Shown piece by piece: positions 39,593 to 51,240 of a stretch of 64,000 bases of DNA. Source of the stretch: Paracoccaceae bacterium. GTDB lineage: Bacteria; Pseudomonadota; Alphaproteobacteria; Rhodobacterales; Rhodobacteraceae. The number at the start of each line of letters is the position of its first letter. Position 1 is the first letter of the stretch. The notes under the pieces were generated by a model. It saw only the letters and a program-made list of their open reading frames with translations. It was not told where the DNA came from and did no database searches. The stretch is taken from assembly GCA_018222585.1 (NCBI GenBank), contig JAAFAB010000002.1:434001-498000 (forward strand), read 5' to 3'. Both the position numbers and the translations under genes were made by a program.

Positions 39593-41104
39593 TTACAGAT
39601 CCATCAGCAGGCGGCGGGGATCTTCCAGCGCTTCCTTGACGCGCACGAGGAAGGTCACGGCGCCCTTGCCGTCGACGATGCGGTGATCGTAGCTGAGGGC
39701 AAGGTACATCATCGGGCGGATTTCCACCTTGCCGTTGATCGCCATCGGACGGTCCTGGATCTTGTGCATCCCGAGGATCCCCGACTGCGGGGGGTTCAGG
39801 ATCGGCGAGGACATCAGCGAGCCGTAGACACCACCGTTGGAGATGGTGAAGGTGCCGCCCTGCATCTCGGCCATCGAGAGCTTGCCGTCACGGGCGCGCT
39901 TGCCCTTCTCGGCGATCGCCTTCTCGATCTCGGCGAAGGAGAGCGAGTCGACGTCGCGGATCACCGGAACCACCAGGCCCTGCGGCGTGCCGGCGGCGAT
40001 GCCCATGTGGACGAAGTTCTTGTAGACCACGTCGGTGCCGTCGATCTCGGCGTTGACCTCGGGGACCTCCTTCAGGGCGTGCACGCAGGCCTTGGTGAAG
40101 AAGGACATGAAGCCCAGGCGGACGCCATGCTTCTTCTCGAACATGTCCTTGTACTGGCTGCGCAGGCCCATCACCTCGGTCATGTCCACCTCGTTGTAGG
40201 TGGTCAGCATGGCGGCGGTGTTCTGCGCGTCCTTCAGGCGGCGGGCGATGGTCTGGCGCAGGCGGGTCATCTTGACGCGCTCTTCGCGGGCGGCGTCATC
40301 GGCGGCGACGGGCGCGCGCGGTGCGGAGGCGGGCGCAGCGGGGGCCGACTTGGCCGCCGACAGGGCCTTGGCCACGTCGTCCTTCATGATGCGGCCGTCC
40401 TTGCCGGTGCCGGTGACCTGGTCGGGCGACAGACCCGCTTCGGCCATGGCCTTCTTGGCCGAGGGCGCATCCTCGACATCCTTGCCACCCGAAGAGGCGG
40501 GGGCAGCCGCCGGGGCGGCGTCGGTCTTGGGCGCGGCGGAGGCGCCACCCTTGCCCGAGGTCATCTCGGCCAGCTGGCCGCCGGCCTCGACGGTTTCGCC
40601 TTCCTTGGCCAGGATCTTGGTCAGGGTGCCGGCAGCCGGCGCGGGAACCTCGACGGACACCTTGTCGGTTTCCAGCTCGCAGAGCATCTCGTCGGCCTCG
40701 AAGCTTTCGCCTTCCTTCTTGAACCAGGTGGCCACGGTGGCCTCGGTCACGGATTCACCCAGGGTGGGAACCATGACCGGCACGGTCTCGCCGCCGCCGT
40801 CTGCCGGCGTCTCGGTCGGGGCCGAGGGGGTGGCCTTGGGGGTCACCTCTTCCGGGCCGGCATTGCCTTCCTCGGCGATATAGCCAAGCAGGGCGTCGAC
40901 ACCGACGGTGTCGCCTTCCTTGGCAACGATGTCGCCCAGCACACCGGAGGCGGTGGCGGGGACCTCGACGGTCACCTTGTCGGTTTCCAGCTCACAGAGC
41001 ATCTCGTCGACGGCGACCGCATCGCCCGGCTTCTTGAACCAGGTGGCGACGGTGGCTTCGGTAACGGATTCCCCAAGCGTGGGGACGCGGATCTCGGTGC
41101 TCAT
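39593..41104 (-). CDS. sucB: 2-oxoglutarate dehydrogenase E2 (dihydrolipoyllysine succinyltransferase)
   Basis: 503 aa core of the 2-oxoglutarate dehydrogenase complex, transferring succinyl from lipoate to CoA. Two lipoyl domains: lysines K43 and K148, each in ELETDKV. Then Ala/Pro linkers, an E3-binding domain ([19 protein letters not shown]) and the catalytic domain with [13 protein letters not shown]. The two lipoyl domains share the same [15 protein letters not shown] core. Most E2o proteins I know have one. ATG 41104 follows AAGGAA; a longer frame crosses sucA and is rejected. Confidence 0.97.
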   Translation of the reverse strand: MSTEIRVPTLGESVTEATVATWFKKPGDAVAVDEMLCELETDKVTVEVPATASGVLGDIVAKEGDTVGVDALLGYIAEEGNAGPEEVTPKATPSAPTETPADGGGETVPVMVPTLGESVTEATVATWFKKEGESFEADEMLCELETDKVSVEVPAPAAGTLTKILAKEGETVEAGGQLAEMTSGKGGASAAPKTDAAPAAAPASSGGKDVEDAPSAKKAMAEAGLSPDQVTGTGKDGRIMKDDVAKALSAAKSAPAAPASAPRAPVAADDAAREERVKMTRLRQTIARRLKDAQNTAAMLTTYNEVDMTEVMGLRSQYKDMFEKKHGVRLGFMSFFTKACVHALKEVPEVNAEIDGTDVVYKNFVHMGIAAGTPQGLVVPVIRDVDSLSFAEIEKAIAEKGKRARDGKLSMAEMQGGTFTISNGGVYGSLMSSPILNPPQSGILGMHKIQDRPMAINGKVEIRPMMYLALSYDHRIVDGKGAVTFLVRVKEALEDPRRLLMDL

Positions 41105-41109
41105 GGGAC

Positions 41110-44070
41110 TTAGTTTCCTTCGATGGTCAGCGCTTCGTCGACAAGCGACTCCTGCTGGGCTTTGTGCTGTTTGGCCAGGCCGGTTGCGGGCGACGCCGAG
41201 GCGACGCGGCCCACGTAACGCGGGCGTTGGTGGGTGGCGCCGATGCGTTGCAGGCACCACTCGATATTGGGTTCGATGAAGGACCAGGCGCCCTGGTTCT
41301 TCGGTTCTTCCTGGCACCAGATCATCTCGGCGCCCTTGAAGCGTTCCAGCTCCTTGACCAGCGAGATCGCCGGGAAGGGATAGAACTGTTCGACACGCAG
41401 CAGGTAGACGTCGTCGATGCCGCGGGCGTCACGCTCTTCCAGCAGGTCGTAGTAGACCTTGCCCGAGCACATGACGACGCGCTTGATCTTGTCGTCCGCG
41501 ACCAGCTTGGTGTCCGAGTTGCCACGTTCCGCATCGTCCCAGAGGACGCGGTGGAAGCTGGAGCCGGTGGTGAAATCCTCGGCCTTGCTGATCGCCAGCT
41601 TGTGACGCAGCAGCGACTTCGGCGTGACCAGCACCAGCGGCTTGCGGAAGCTGCGGTGCAGCTGGCGGCGCAGGATGTGGAAGTAGTTGGCCGGGGTGGT
41701 GCAGTTGGCAACGATCCAATTGTCCTGGCCGCACATCTGCAGGAAGCGCTCAAGCCGGGCCGAGGAGTGCTCGGGGCCCTGGCCTTCGTAGCCATGCGGC
41801 AGCAGCATCACCAGGCCGGACATCCGCAGCCACTTGGATTCACCCGAGCTGATGAACTGGTCGAACATGATCTGCGCGCCGTTGGCGAAGTCACCGAACT
41901 GGGCTTCCCACATCACCAGGGCGTTCGGTTCGGCCAGCGAGTAGCCGTATTCGAAGCCAAGCACCGCGTATTCGGAGAGCATCGAGTCGATGACCTCGTA
42001 GCGGGCCTGGCCGGGCTTGATGTTGTTCAGCGGATAGTAACGCTCTTCGGTCTCCTGGTTGATCAGGGCCGAATGACGCTGCGAGAAGGTGCCGCGGGTC
42101 GAGTCCTGGCCCGCCAGGCGCACCGGGTAGCCCTCGGCAAGCAGCGAGCCGAAGGCCAGCGCCTCGCCCGTCGCCCAGTCGAAGCCGTCGCCGGTCTCGA
42201 ACATCTTGGCCTTGGCGTCCAGAAGGCGGCCGACGGTCTTGTGCATCGGGAAGCCGTCCGGTGCGCTGGTCAGCGACTTGCCGACCTCGTCCATCAGCTC
42301 GGGCGCGATCGCGGTCTCGCCGCGCTGGTAGTCCTCCTTCTCGCGCTCCAGGCCCGACCACTTGCCGTCCAGCCAGTCGGCCTTGTTGGGCTTGTATTCC
42401 TTGCCGGCCTCGAACTCCTCGTTGAGGTGGGACTGGAAGGCGGCCTTCATGTCCTCGATCTCTCCCTCGGGGATGAGACCGTCCTTGACCAGGCGATCCG
42501 TGTACAGGCTGAGGGTCGTCTTATGACCCTTGATGTTCTTGTACATGATCGGGTTGGTGAACATCGGCTCGTCGCCTTCGTTGTGCCCGAAGCGACGGTA
42601 GCAGAAGATGTCGATCACCACGTCCTTGTGGAACTTCTGGCGGAACTCGGTGGCCACCTTGGCGGCGTGCACCACCGCCTCGGGGTCGTCGCCGTTGACG
42701 TGGAAGATCGGCGCCTCGACCATCAGCGCGATATCCGTCGGATAGGGGCTGGAGCGGCTGAAGTGCGGCGCGGTGGTGAAGCCGATCTGGTTGTTGACGA
42801 CGATGTGGATCGTGCCGCCGGTGCGGTGACCGACGAGGCCCGACAAGCCGAAGCATTCCGCCACGACACCCTGGCCCGCAAAGGCCGCGTCACCGTGCAG
42901 CAGCACGGGAATGACCGAGGTGCGGTCGGCGTCGTTGTTCTGGAACTGCTTGGCGCGGGCCTTGCCCAGGACCACCGGGTTCACGGCTTCCAGGTGCGAG
43001 GGGTTTGCGGTCAGCGACAGGTGCACGGTGTTGCCGTCGAACTCGCGGTCCGAGGAGGCGCCGAGGTGATACTTCACGTCGCCCGAACCATCGACGTCCT
43101 CGGGCTTGAAGCTGCCACCCTGGAATTCGTTGAAGATCGCGCGGTAGGGCTTGCCCATCACGTTGGCCAGCACCGAGAGGCGGCCCCGGTGGGGCATCCC
43201 GATGACCACGTCGCGGGCGCCCAGGTTGCCGCCGCGCTTGATGATCTGCTCCATGGCGGGGATCAGCGCCTCGCCACCGTCGAGGCCGAAGCGCTTGGTG
43301 CCCATGTACTTGACGTGCAGGAACTTCTCGAAGCCCTCGGCCTCGACCAGCTTGTTCAGGATGGCGCGGCGGCCTTCACGGGTGAAGGTGATTTCCTTGC
43401 CGTAACCCTCGATCCGCTCCTTCAGCCAGGCGCTTTCCTCGGGGTTGGAGATATGCATGTACTGCAGCGCGAAGGTGCCGCAGTAGGTGCGTTTCACGAT
43501 GTCGACGATCTGGCGCATCGAGGCGATCTGCAGCCCCAGCACGTTGTCGATGAAGATCGGGCGATCCATGTCTGCATCGTTGAAGCCGTAGGACTTCGGA
43601 TCGAGCTCGGGGTGGGCGACGGCGTCCTTCATGCCCAGCGGATCGAGGTCGGCGGCCAGGTGGCCACGGATCCGGTAGGCGCGGATCAGCATGATGGCGC
43701 GGATGCTGTCCAGCACCGCCTGCTTGACCGCGTCATCGGAGACCTCGACGCCCTTGGCGGCGGCCTTCTCCTTGATCTTCTTGCCCGCGTCCTTGGCTTC
43801 GGCGGGGGCCGGCCACATGCCGTCCAGCGCCGCGGTCACCTCGTCATCGGGGGCCGGCGGCCAGTCGGTGCGCTTCCAGGAGGGGCCTTCGGCCTCGGCC
43901 TTCGCGTCTTCGCCGGCATCGCCCAGGGTGGCGAAGAACTCGGCCCAGGCGGCATCGACCGCCGAAGGGTCGTTGGCCCAGCGGGCATAGAGCTGTTCGA
44001 GGTAGGCGGCGTTGTGCCCCTGCATGAAGCTGGAGGCGTGGAAAAGGTCGTTCGGGCTCTGGTCGTTCAT
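41110..44070 (-). CDS. sucA: 2-oxoglutarate dehydrogenase E1
   Basis: Thiamine-diphosphate-dependent decarboxylase of the complex, 986 aa, normal for SucA. N-terminal segment [20 protein letters not shown] is typical, and the TPP-binding region contains [18 protein letters not shown] followed by [11 protein letters not shown]-terminal transketolase-like part ends [16 protein letters not shown] 44070 is chosen over an in-frame start at 44100. The sucB start lies five bases after its stop. Two DUF805 membrane genes separate it from sucD. Confidence 0.97.
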   Translation of the reverse strand: MNDQSPNDLFHASSFMQGHNAAYLEQLYARWANDPSAVDAAWAEFFATLGDAGEDAKAEAEGPSWKRTDWPPAPDDEVTAALDGMWPAPAEAKDAGKKIKEKAAAKGVEVSDDAVKQAVLDSIRAIMLIRAYRIRGHLAADLDPLGMKDAVAHPELDPKSYGFNDADMDRPIFIDNVLGLQIASMRQIVDIVKRTYCGTFALQYMHISNPEESAWLKERIEGYGKEITFTREGRRAILNKLVEAEGFEKFLHVKYMGTKRFGLDGGEALIPAMEQIIKRGGNLGARDVVIGMPHRGRLSVLANVMGKPYRAIFNEFQGGSFKPEDVDGSGDVKYHLGASSDREFDGNTVHLSLTANPSHLEAVNPVVLGKARAKQFQNNDADRTSVIPVLLHGDAAFAGQGVVAECFGLSGLVGHRTGGTIHIVVNNQIGFTTAPHFSRSSPYPTDIALMVEAPIFHVNGDDPEAVVHAAKVATEFRQKFHKDVVIDIFCYRRFGHNEGDEPMFTNPIMYKNIKGHKTTLSLYTDRLVKDGLIPEGEIEDMKAAFQSHLNEEFEAGKEYKPNKADWLDGKWSGLEREKEDYQRGETAIAPELMDEVGKSLTSAPDGFPMHKTVGRLLDAKAKMFETGDGFDWATGEALAFGSLLAEGYPVRLAGQDSTRGTFSQRHSALINQETEERYYPLNNIKPGQARYEVIDSMLSEYAVLGFEYGYSLAEPNALVMWEAQFGDFANGAQIMFDQFISSGESKWLRMSGLVMLLPHGYEGQGPEHSSARLERFLQMCGQDNWIVANCTTPANYFHILRRQLHRSFRKPLVLVTPKSLLRHKLAISKAEDFTTGSSFHRVLWDDAERGNSDTKLVADDKIKRVVMCSGKVYYDLLEERDARGIDDVYLLRVEQFYPFPAISLVKELERFKGAEMIWCQEEPKNQGAWSFIEPNIEWCLQRIGATHQRPRYVGRVASASPATGLAKQHKAQQESLVDEALTIEGN

Positions 44071-44185
44071 CTGGTCACCTGAGGGGCGGATACGGGGCAA
44101 GAGAGGGCGCGCAACCTGCGCGGGGCGGCTGGTCGGGGCCAGCGCCCGGGCGGCGCGGCAGAGGGCGGGGAATAGCCATCGGGGA

Positions 44186-44725
44186 TCATGCGGCGGCCCT
44201 CCCGGTGTGGGCGGGGCCCCAGGCGTTCGCGCCCGGCTGCGTGGGACGGGTCAGCCAGTAGAGCACGATGAAGGGCGAGAAGGCGCAGACGACCATCGCC
44301 ACGGCCAGCACGGCACCGGCCAGGCCATCGAAGCGCGCGGCCAGACCCTCGGACATCATCGCGTCGAAGCTGAGTCCGCCGATGAAGCCGGCATAGGTCG
44401 CAGTGCCGATCACCGCGATGATCGGATAGAGCAGGTAGAGGCCGCTGCGCCCACTGTCATGCATCCGCCGCCAGCCGGCGGAGAGTGTCGGCAGGATCAG
44501 CAGCAGCGAGAAGATCGCGGAGAGGGGGCCGTCGGAACTGGCCTCGATCGAGCCGGGGCCGGTACGGACCTCGGCGGCGCCGAAGAGAACGCCGTCGACG
44601 ATCCCGAGAAGGATCGAGCCGAGGACGCCGAAGAGCACGAAATACCAGTATTCCGGCCGCGTGGCGCGACCGGAGAAGGTGACATAGTTGCGCAGGCAGC
44701 TGCGGACGGCGTCGGAGAAGCTCAT
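44186..44725 (-). CDS. DUF805 membrane protein (downstream copy)
   Basis: 179 aa. The DUF805 signature is visible as NYVTFSGRATRPEYWYFVLF and LPTLSAGWRRMHDSGRSG, with four membrane segments. The start overlaps the stop of the other DUF805 gene (ATGA at 44722-44725), so the two are translated together. Function unknown. Lies between sucD and sucA. Confidence 0.88.
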   Translation of the reverse strand: MSFSDAVRSCLRNYVTFSGRATRPEYWYFVLFGVLGSILLGIVDGVLFGAAEVRTGPGSIEASSDGPLSAIFSLLLILPTLSAGWRRMHDSGRSGLYLLYPIIAVIGTATYAGFIGGLSFDAMMSEGLAARFDGLAGAVLAVAMVVCAFSPFIVLYWLTRPTQPGANAWGPAHTGRAAA

Positions 44726-45201
44726 TTTGCGCCCTCCCGCACAGGCGGCATCAACAGCCGGGACATGACGTCCGAGACGGCGACGAGGGTCGCGCAGAAG
44801 GCGATGGCCATGCACAGGCCGAGTGCCAGCAGGGCGAGGCGCGGCATCAGCACGACCGCCAGGAAGGCGGCGCCGCCCACGCCCGGCAGCAGGCCGAACA
44901 GCCCGAGGGTCAGGGTGATCCCCGCGACAGGCGCCAGCGGTCGCAGCATCAGTCGGCCGTCGAATCCGGCATCGCGCAGACGCCGGGCACCGGCGGTTGT
45001 GACTGGAATGTAGAACACGGCCAGGACCAGCACGCACGCCGTCAGGGCGGCGTCGGGAAAAAGGAGCGCGGCGGCCCACAAGGCCGCCACGAACGTCGGA
45101 AGAGCGGCCGCGAGAAACCACAGGTAGGCCGGGCGGGACATCGTGCCGCCAAAGCGGAACGCATCACGCAGACCTTCCCTGATCGCCTCTCGCGGTCGCA
45201 T
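44722..45201 (-). CDS. DUF805-like membrane protein (upstream copy)
   Basis: 159 aa, starting LRDAFRFGGTMSRPAYLWFL, a diverged form of the DUF805 opening, then GARRLRDAGFDGRLMLRP in the middle and several membrane segments. It begins six bases after the sucD stop and overlaps the second DUF805 gene. Sequence divergence from its partner suggests an old duplication. Function unknown. Confidence 0.82.
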   Translation of the reverse strand: MRPREAIREGLRDAFRFGGTMSRPAYLWFLAAALPTFVAALWAAALLFPDAALTACVLVLAVFYIPVTTAGARRLRDAGFDGRLMLRPLAPVAGITLTLGLFGLLPGVGGAAFLAVVLMPRLALLALGLCMAIAFCATLVAVSDVMSRLLMPPVREGAK

Positions 45202-45206
45202 CTCGA

Positions 45207-46091
45207 TCAGCCCTTGATGGCCTTCAGCACGGCCTCGCCGAGACCGGCAGGGCTGTCGGCGACAACGATGCCGGCCGACTTCATGGCCTCGATCTTGTCG
45301 TCCGCGCCACCCTTGCCACCGGCGACGATGGCACCGGCATGGCCCATGCGGCGGCCCGGAGGGGCGGTGCGGCCGGCGATGAAACCGGCGGTCGGCTTCC
45401 AGCGGCCCTTCTTCTTCTCGTCGGCCAGGAACTGTGCCGCTTCCTCTTCGGCCGAGCCACCGATCTCGCCGATCATGATGATCGACTCGGTTTCCGGATC
45501 CTTGAGGAACATTTCCAGCACTTCCAGGTGCTCGGTGCCCTTGATCGGGTCGCCGCCGATGCCGACTGCGGAGGACTGGCCGAGGCCCGCATCCGAGGTC
45601 TGCTTCACGGCTTCATAGGTCAGGGTGCCCGACCGCGAGACGACGCCGACGGAGCCACGCTTGTGGATGTGGCCGGGCATGATGCCGATCTTGCAGGCGC
45701 CGGGGGTGATGACACCGGGGCAGTTCGGGCCGATCAGGCGGGACTGGCTGTTCTTCAGCGCGGCCTTCACCTTCATCATGTCCAGAACCGGGATGCCTTC
45801 GGTGATGCAGACGATCAGCGGGATCTCTGCGTCGATGGCTTCCAGGATGGAGTCGGCCGCGAAGGGCGGCGGCACGTAGATGACGGAGGCATTGGCGCCG
45901 GTGCGCTCGACCGCTTCGGCCACGCCGTCGAAGACGGGCAGGCCGAGGTGCTCGGAGCCACCCTTGCCGGGGGTCACGCCGCCGACCATCTTGGTGCCGT
46001 AGGCGATTGCCTGTTCAGAGTGGAAGGTGCCCTGCGAGCCGGTGAAGCCCTGGCAGATCACCTTGGTGTTTTCGTCAACGAGAACTGCCAT
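45207..46091 (-). CDS. sucD: Succinate-CoA ligase, alpha subunit
   Basis: Makes succinate and ATP or GTP from succinyl-CoA together with SucC. 294 aa. CoA-binding [24 protein letters not shown], the signature [15 protein letters not shown], and the phosphorylated histidine in [18 protein letters not shown]. The start is four bases after the sucC stop. Normal length and motif set. Confidence 0.97.
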   Translation of the reverse strand: MAVLVDENTKVICQGFTGSQGTFHSEQAIAYGTKMVGGVTPGKGGSEHLGLPVFDGVAEAVERTGANASVIYVPPPFAADSILEAIDAEIPLIVCITEGIPVLDMMKVKAALKNSQSRLIGPNCPGVITPGACKIGIMPGHIHKRGSVGVVSRSGTLTYEAVKQTSDAGLGQSSAVGIGGDPIKGTEHLEVLEMFLKDPETESIIMIGEIGGSAEEEAAQFLADEKKKGRWKPTAGFIAGRTAPPGRRMGHAGAIVAGGKGGADDKIEAMKSAGIVVADSPAGLGEAVLKAIKG

Positions 46092-46095
46092 CTGA

Positions 46096-47289
46096 TTAGC
46101 CCTTCACTGCTTTCACGATTTTCTCGGCGCCGTCGGACAGGTCGTCTGCCGCGATGACGTTCAGACCGGAGTTCGCGATGATCTCCTTGCCCTTCTCGAC
46201 GTTGGTGCCTTCCAGGCGCACGACGAGCGGAACTTCCAGGCCGACTTCCTTCACTGCGGCGATGACGCCCTCGGCGATGATGTCGCAGCGCATGATGCCG
46301 CCGAAGATGTTCACCAGGATGCCCTTCACGTTCTTGTCGGACGTGATGATCTTGAAGGCCTCGGTGACCTTCTCCTTGGTGGCGCCGCCACCGACGTCGA
46401 GGAAGTTCGCCGGTTCCGCACCGTAGAGCTTGATGATGTCCATCGTTGCCATGGCCAGGCCTGCGCCGTTCACCATGCAGCCGATCTCACCGTCCAGCGC
46501 GATGTAGTTCAGGTCGTACTTGGAGGCCGCCAGTTCCTTGGCGTCTTCCTCGGTCTCGTCGCGCAGGGCGGCGATGTCGGCGTGGCGGTAGACCGCGTTG
46601 CCGTCGAAGCCGACCTTGGCGTCCAGCACCTTCAGGTTGCCGTCGGGCATGACGATCAGCGGGTTGATCTCCAGCTGTTCCATGTCCTTGTCCATGAAGG
46701 CACGGTACAGGTCGCCGATCAACTTGACGCACTGCTTCATCGCGGCGCCCTTCAGCCCGAGGGCGAAGGCAACCTTGCGGCCATGGAACGGCGCGTAGCC
46801 GGTGGCCGGGTCGATGGAGAAGCTGAGGATCTTCTCGGGGGTGGCCGCGGCCACTTCCTCGATGTCCATGCCGCCCTCGGTGGAGCAGACCACGGAGACG
46901 GAGGAGGTCTGACGGTCGACCAGCAGAGCCAGGTACAGCTCGCGCTCGATGTCGGAACCGGCTTCGATGTAGATGCGGTTGACCTGCTTGCCGGCGGGGC
47001 CGGTCTGGTGGGTCACCAGCGTCTTGCCAAGCATCTTCTTGGCTTCTTCCTCGGCTTCCTCGACGGACTTCGCCAGGCGGACACCGCCTTTTTCACCGGC
47101 GCTTTCCTCGACGAACTTGCCCTTGCCGCGGCCGCCCGCGTGGATCTGAGCCTTGACCACCCAGAGCGGGCCGTCCAGCTCACCGGCGGCGGTCTTGGCC
47201 TCGTCGGCCTTCAGGACCGCGCGGCCGTCGGAGACCGGCGCGCCATATTCGCGAAGGATCGCCTTCGCCTGATATTCATGGATGTTCAT
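46096..47289 (-). CDS. sucC: Succinate-CoA ligase, beta subunit
   Basis: 397 aa, the standard length from ATG 47289 ([18 protein letters not shown]). ATP-grasp fold with [14 protein letters not shown], and the C-terminal nucleotide/CoA interaction region [19 protein letters not shown]. First gene of the sucC-sucD-DUF805-DUF805-sucA-sucB-small-MAPEG-MAPEG-lpd cluster. The bipartite palindrome at 47398-47429 lies 109 bp upstream, and no other gene intervenes, so it probably controls the whole cluster. Confidence 0.97.
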   Translation of the reverse strand: MNIHEYQAKAILREYGAPVSDGRAVLKADEAKTAAGELDGPLWVVKAQIHAGGRGKGKFVEESAGEKGGVRLAKSVEEAEEEAKKMLGKTLVTHQTGPAGKQVNRIYIEAGSDIERELYLALLVDRQTSSVSVVCSTEGGMDIEEVAAATPEKILSFSIDPATGYAPFHGRKVAFALGLKGAAMKQCVKLIGDLYRAFMDKDMEQLEINPLIVMPDGNLKVLDAKVGFDGNAVYRHADIAALRDETEEDAKELAASKYDLNYIALDGEIGCMVNGAGLAMATMDIIKLYGAEPANFLDVGGGATKEKVTEAFKIITSDKNVKGILVNIFGGIMRCDIIAEGVIAAVKEVGLEVPLVVRLEGTNVEKGKEIIANSGLNVIAADDLSDGAEKIVKAVKG

Positions 47290-47562
47290 GAATTCCAACC
47301 CTCGTTTGCTACGATTGCCATCGGTAGTGGCACAGTCTTACCTGTCGATGAACCTGTTTTTGCAGGCTCCGGACAATTTCCGCCGATTTTCTGGATTTTG
47401 TGATCACAGCGCGAAAACGCGTGATCACATTGGCCCGGGTGAGCGTCCATCACGGGGCGGCAAGCCGAGTCGGCCTGCCGGCTGCCCCAGGGTAACCGCT
47501 TCGGCGACCGGGGCAAACGCGGGATCTGACGGGGGGCACCGAGTCGGCTCGTCGAACGCAAA
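47290..47562. other. sucC promoter region
   Basis: About 270 bases between the mdh terminator and sucC. It contains the bipartite operator and a small CCTG/CAGG hairpin near 47354-47367. A weak -35-like TTGTCC (minus strand, near 47375) is present, but I cannot fix a -10. No gene seen. Confidence 0.5.
47398..47429. promoter_or_regulatory. Bipartite palindromic element upstream of sucC
   Basis: TTGTGATCACA, N4, GAAAA, N2, CGTGATCACA. Two copies of the palindrome GTGATCAC start at 47400 and 47421, exactly 21 bp apart (two helical turns). A nearly identical copy lies upstream of sdhC at 52485-52516. The binding protein is not known from sequence. Confidence 0.75.
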
Positions 47563-47586
47563 AGGGCCCGGCAGATGCCGGGCCCT
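47563..47586 (-). terminator. Intrinsic terminator of mdh
   Basis: Perfect 11-bp arms AGGGCCCGGCA and TGCCGGGCCCT with a two-base centre. On the minus strand it is followed by TTTTGCG, 25 bases after the mdh stop. Confidence 0.85.
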
Positions 47587-47610
47587 CCGCGATCTCTGCG
47601 AGGTGGTGAC

Positions 47611-48929
<1,319 letters not shown>

Positions 48930-49298
48930 TCAGGCGTCCTGGTCGTCGCCCGGCAGGTGTTCCGCCAAGGTCTCGAAAGCCTGGCCGCTGGCGATCAGGC
49001 AGGTGATCCCCTGGGGCGAGGTCATCGTGATCGTCCAGGTCCCGCTGGTGTCCGAGGCGAAGACCTCCACCATGGCGTTGTTGGAGCCGAGGCCGATGGA
49101 CTTGCGCGTCTCGCCGTAGCCTTCCGCCAGTCGTTCCACGACCACCTCGCGGGGCGCGCAGCTGCGTTGCGTGGCCTGGGCGGCGGCGCTGCCGGCTAGG
49201 GCGGACGAGAGGAGGGCGGCGCAGAGAAGGGCGACCGGCAGCCTGGCGGAACGGGCGCCGGACGGCATCGGGGCGAAGAGAGAGGCCGGTTTGAACAT
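48930..49298 (-). CDS. Small secreted protein of unknown function
   Basis: 122 aa from ATG 49298 with a signal peptide (LPVALLCAALLSSALAGSA, cleavage near AAA-QA). The mature part (about 80 residues) has two cysteines (RSCAPREVVVERLAEGYGE and GITCLIASGQAF) that may form a disulfide and a beta-rich middle (NNAMVEVFASDTSGTWTITM). I know similar hypothetical periplasmic proteins in Rhodobacterales but no function. It is upstream of mdh on the same strand and divergent from the malyl-CoA enzyme gene. Confidence 0.72.
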   Translation of the reverse strand: MFKPASLFAPMPSGARSARLPVALLCAALLSSALAGSAAAQATQRSCAPREVVVERLAEGYGETRKSIGLGSNNAMVEVFASDTSGTWTITMTSPQGITCLIASGQAFETLAEHLPGDDQDA

Positions 49299-49538
49299 CC
49301 TGTTGCCTTTCGTTGGGGATCCTGACCCTGTGGGCCGGACCGTTGCGATCCGGGCGGGACCCGCCCGGGGGTCGACAATCCCCGATGCCAGCGCGAACCT
49401 GTGTCGGCCCTGCGCCGTCGAAGCATGGCGGCAAAGGCCCTGCATTTCGGTTAACGCCACCGCACGGTCCGCGATTTCGCTGCGATGCAGCGGAAAAACA
49501 CGCCGTCACGCAGAAACCCTCTTGAAATTTCACTCCGA

Positions 49539-49567
49539 TTGATGCGACTTCTGCGCAAGAATATTTC
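49539..49567 (+). promoter_or_regulatory. Candidate promoter of the malyl-CoA enzyme gene
   Basis: TTGATG (49539-49544), 17-bp spacer, TATTTC (49562-49567), about 17 bases before the start codon. Spacing is ideal, hexamers are moderate. Confidence 0.4.
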
Positions 49568-49584
49568 TCTACCGAGGTTTTCTC

Positions 49585-50433
49585 ATGGATCCGACCCTGC
49601 ACCCCTACCGCTCTCTTCTCTATATTCCGGGCTCGAAGGCGCGGGCGCTGGAGAAGGCGCGCGCGCTGCCGGTGGATGCGATCCTGTTCGACCTTGAGGA
49701 CGCGGTGATGCCCGAGGCCAAGCTGGCCGCACGTGACACGCTGCGCGCCGCGCTGGACCAGGGCGGATATGGCAGCCGGGCGAAGATCGTGCGGATCAAC
49801 GGGCTGGACACCGAATGGGGCGAAGGCGACGTGGCGGCGCTGCGGGGGGCCGATGTCGACGCGCTGCTGCTGCCCAAGGTCGACTCTGCCGCCGATATCG
49901 ACCGGCTGGCGGCCCTGACGGACTTGCCGATCTGGGCGATGATGGAAACCCCGCTGGCGATTTTCAATGCGCTCGCGATCGCCGCCCATCCCAGGGTGCA
50001 GGGTTTCGTCGCGGGGACCAACGATCTGGCGAAAGAGCTGGGCTGCCGCACCCGGGCCGACCGGCTGCCGATGCAGATGGCGCTGCAGACCATGCTGATG
50101 GCGGCCCGCGCCCATGGGGTGATCGCCACCGATGGGGTCTACAACCAGTTCAAGGACGAGGCGGGGCTGGAAGCGGAATGCGAACAGGGTCGTGACCTGG
50201 GCTTTGATGGCAAGACGTTGATCCACCCCGCCCAGGTCGAGATCGCCAACCGCGTCTTCGCCCCCTCCGAGGCCGAGGTCGACCTGGCGCGCCGCCAGAT
50301 CGACGCCTTCGAGGAGGTGCTGGCGACGGGTCAGGGGGTCGCGGTGGTCGACGGCAAGATCGTCGAGAACCTGCATGTCGAGACGGCGAAAAAGACCCTC
50401 GCCAAGGCGGAGGCCATTGCGCAGGCGGGCTGA
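49585..50433 (+). CDS. mcl2: CitE-like CoA ester lyase/thioesterase, probably (3S)-malyl-CoA thioesterase
   Basis: 282 aa of the HpcH/HpaI aldolase-citrate lyase fold. RSLLYIPGSKARALEKARA, AILFDLEDAVMPEAK with the metal-binding acidic residues, and WAMMETPLAIFNALAIA are clear. Length and its place between mdh and mesaconyl-CoA hydratase match Mcl2 of Rhodobacter, which hydrolyses malyl-CoA in the ethylmalonyl-CoA pathway; the lyase Mcl1 is longer (about 318 aa). Assignment as thioesterase rather than lyase is inference from length and neighbours. Confidence 0.8.
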   Translation: MDPTLHPYRSLLYIPGSKARALEKARALPVDAILFDLEDAVMPEAKLAARDTLRAALDQGGYGSRAKIVRINGLDTEWGEGDVAALRGADVDALLLPKVDSAADIDRLAALTDLPIWAMMETPLAIFNALAIAAHPRVQGFVAGTNDLAKELGCRTRADRLPMQMALQTMLMAARAHGVIATDGVYNQFKDEAGLEAECEQGRDLGFDGKTLIHPAQVEIANRVFAPSEAEVDLARRQIDAFEEVLATGQGVAVVDGKIVENLHVETAKKTLAKAEAIAQAG

Positions 50434-50477
50434 GAAGCACAGTGTGAAGCCAATTCACATAGTCAAAGGCACCTCTC

Positions 50478-51029
50478 ATGGCACTGATTCTGCTCGGCCT
50501 CATCCTCTGGACCTGGCCCCACCTGATGAAGGAATACACCCCCGGCCTGCGGGCCGGGCTGTCCGACGGCACAGCCAAGGGGCTGGTGGCGGTCTCGGCC
50601 GTGGTGGCCATCGTGCTGATGGTGCTGGGCTACCGCTCGGCCGACACGATCGTCGTCTACGCGCCGCCCGCCTGGGGGCTGCACCTGAACAACCTGCTGA
50701 TGCTCTTCGCCGTGGGTCTCTTCGGCGGGTCGCATTCCAGTGGGCACCTGAAACAGTATGTCCGCCACCCGATGTTCGCGGGCACGATCCTGTGGGGCGT
50801 GTCGCACCTGCTGGTGCGCGGTGACGCGGCCTCGATCCTGCTCTGGGGCGGGATGATCCTCTGGGCGGTGGCCAGCTGGATCGTCACCAACCGGCGCAAC
50901 CCGGGCTACGTGCGGCCTACGAGTGGCACGGTGAAGGGCGACGTGATCCTCGTCGTCGCCACCGTGGTCGCCTACATCGTCATCGTGCTGATCCACGCGT
51001 TGATCGGCCCCAACCCGCTACCGATGTGA
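50478..51029 (+). CDS. NnrU family membrane protein
   Basis: 183 aa with about five membrane segments. Family motifs: LTWTWPHLMKEYTPG-like opening (LILWTWPHLMKEY), NLLMLFAVGLFGGSH, and the conserved HLKQYVRHPMFAGTILWG. NnrU was first linked to nitrite and nitric oxide reductase clusters, but many members occur elsewhere and resemble isoprenylcysteine methyltransferase-like folds. Here it lies in the ethylmalonyl-CoA/sdh region, so a denitrification role is not supported by context. Confidence 0.88.
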   Translation: MALILLGLILWTWPHLMKEYTPGLRAGLSDGTAKGLVAVSAVVAIVLMVLGYRSADTIVVYAPPAWGLHLNNLLMLFAVGLFGGSHSSGHLKQYVRHPMFAGTILWGVSHLLVRGDAASILLWGGMILWAVASWIVTNRRNPGYVRPTSGTVKGDVILVVATVVAYIVIVLIHALIGPNPLPM

Positions 51030-51036
51030 GGACCCG

Positions 51037-51240
51037 ATGAAACTGTACCGCTTCCTGTCTGAGGACGACACGTCAGCCTTCTGCCACAAGGTCACCAAGG
51101 CGCTGAACGCCGGCTGGGACCTTCATGGCAGCCCAACCTATGCCTTCGACGCCGCCAACGGCACCATGCGCTGCGGTCAGGCCGTGGTGAAGGAGGTCGA
51201 AGGCACCTACACCCCCGACACCAAGCTGGGAGAGCACTGA
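51037..51240 (+). CDS. DUF1737 domain protein
   Basis: 67 aa soluble protein. The DUF1737 pattern is LYRFLSEDDTSAFCHKVTKA then LNAGWDLHGSPTYAFD. Similar to short proteins and tails that begin with Y-x-x-L and a GW(D/E)LxG core. It starts seven bases after the NnrU gene and its stop touches the hydratase start, so it is in the same operon. Function unknown. Confidence 0.88.
   Translation: MKLYRFLSEDDTSAFCHKVTKALNAGWDLHGSPTYAFDAANGTMRCGQAVVKEVEGTYTPDTKLGEH

Noticed and set aside
41164-44082. Plus-strand open frame of 972 codons opposite sucA
   Set aside because: Shadow of the sucA reading frame.
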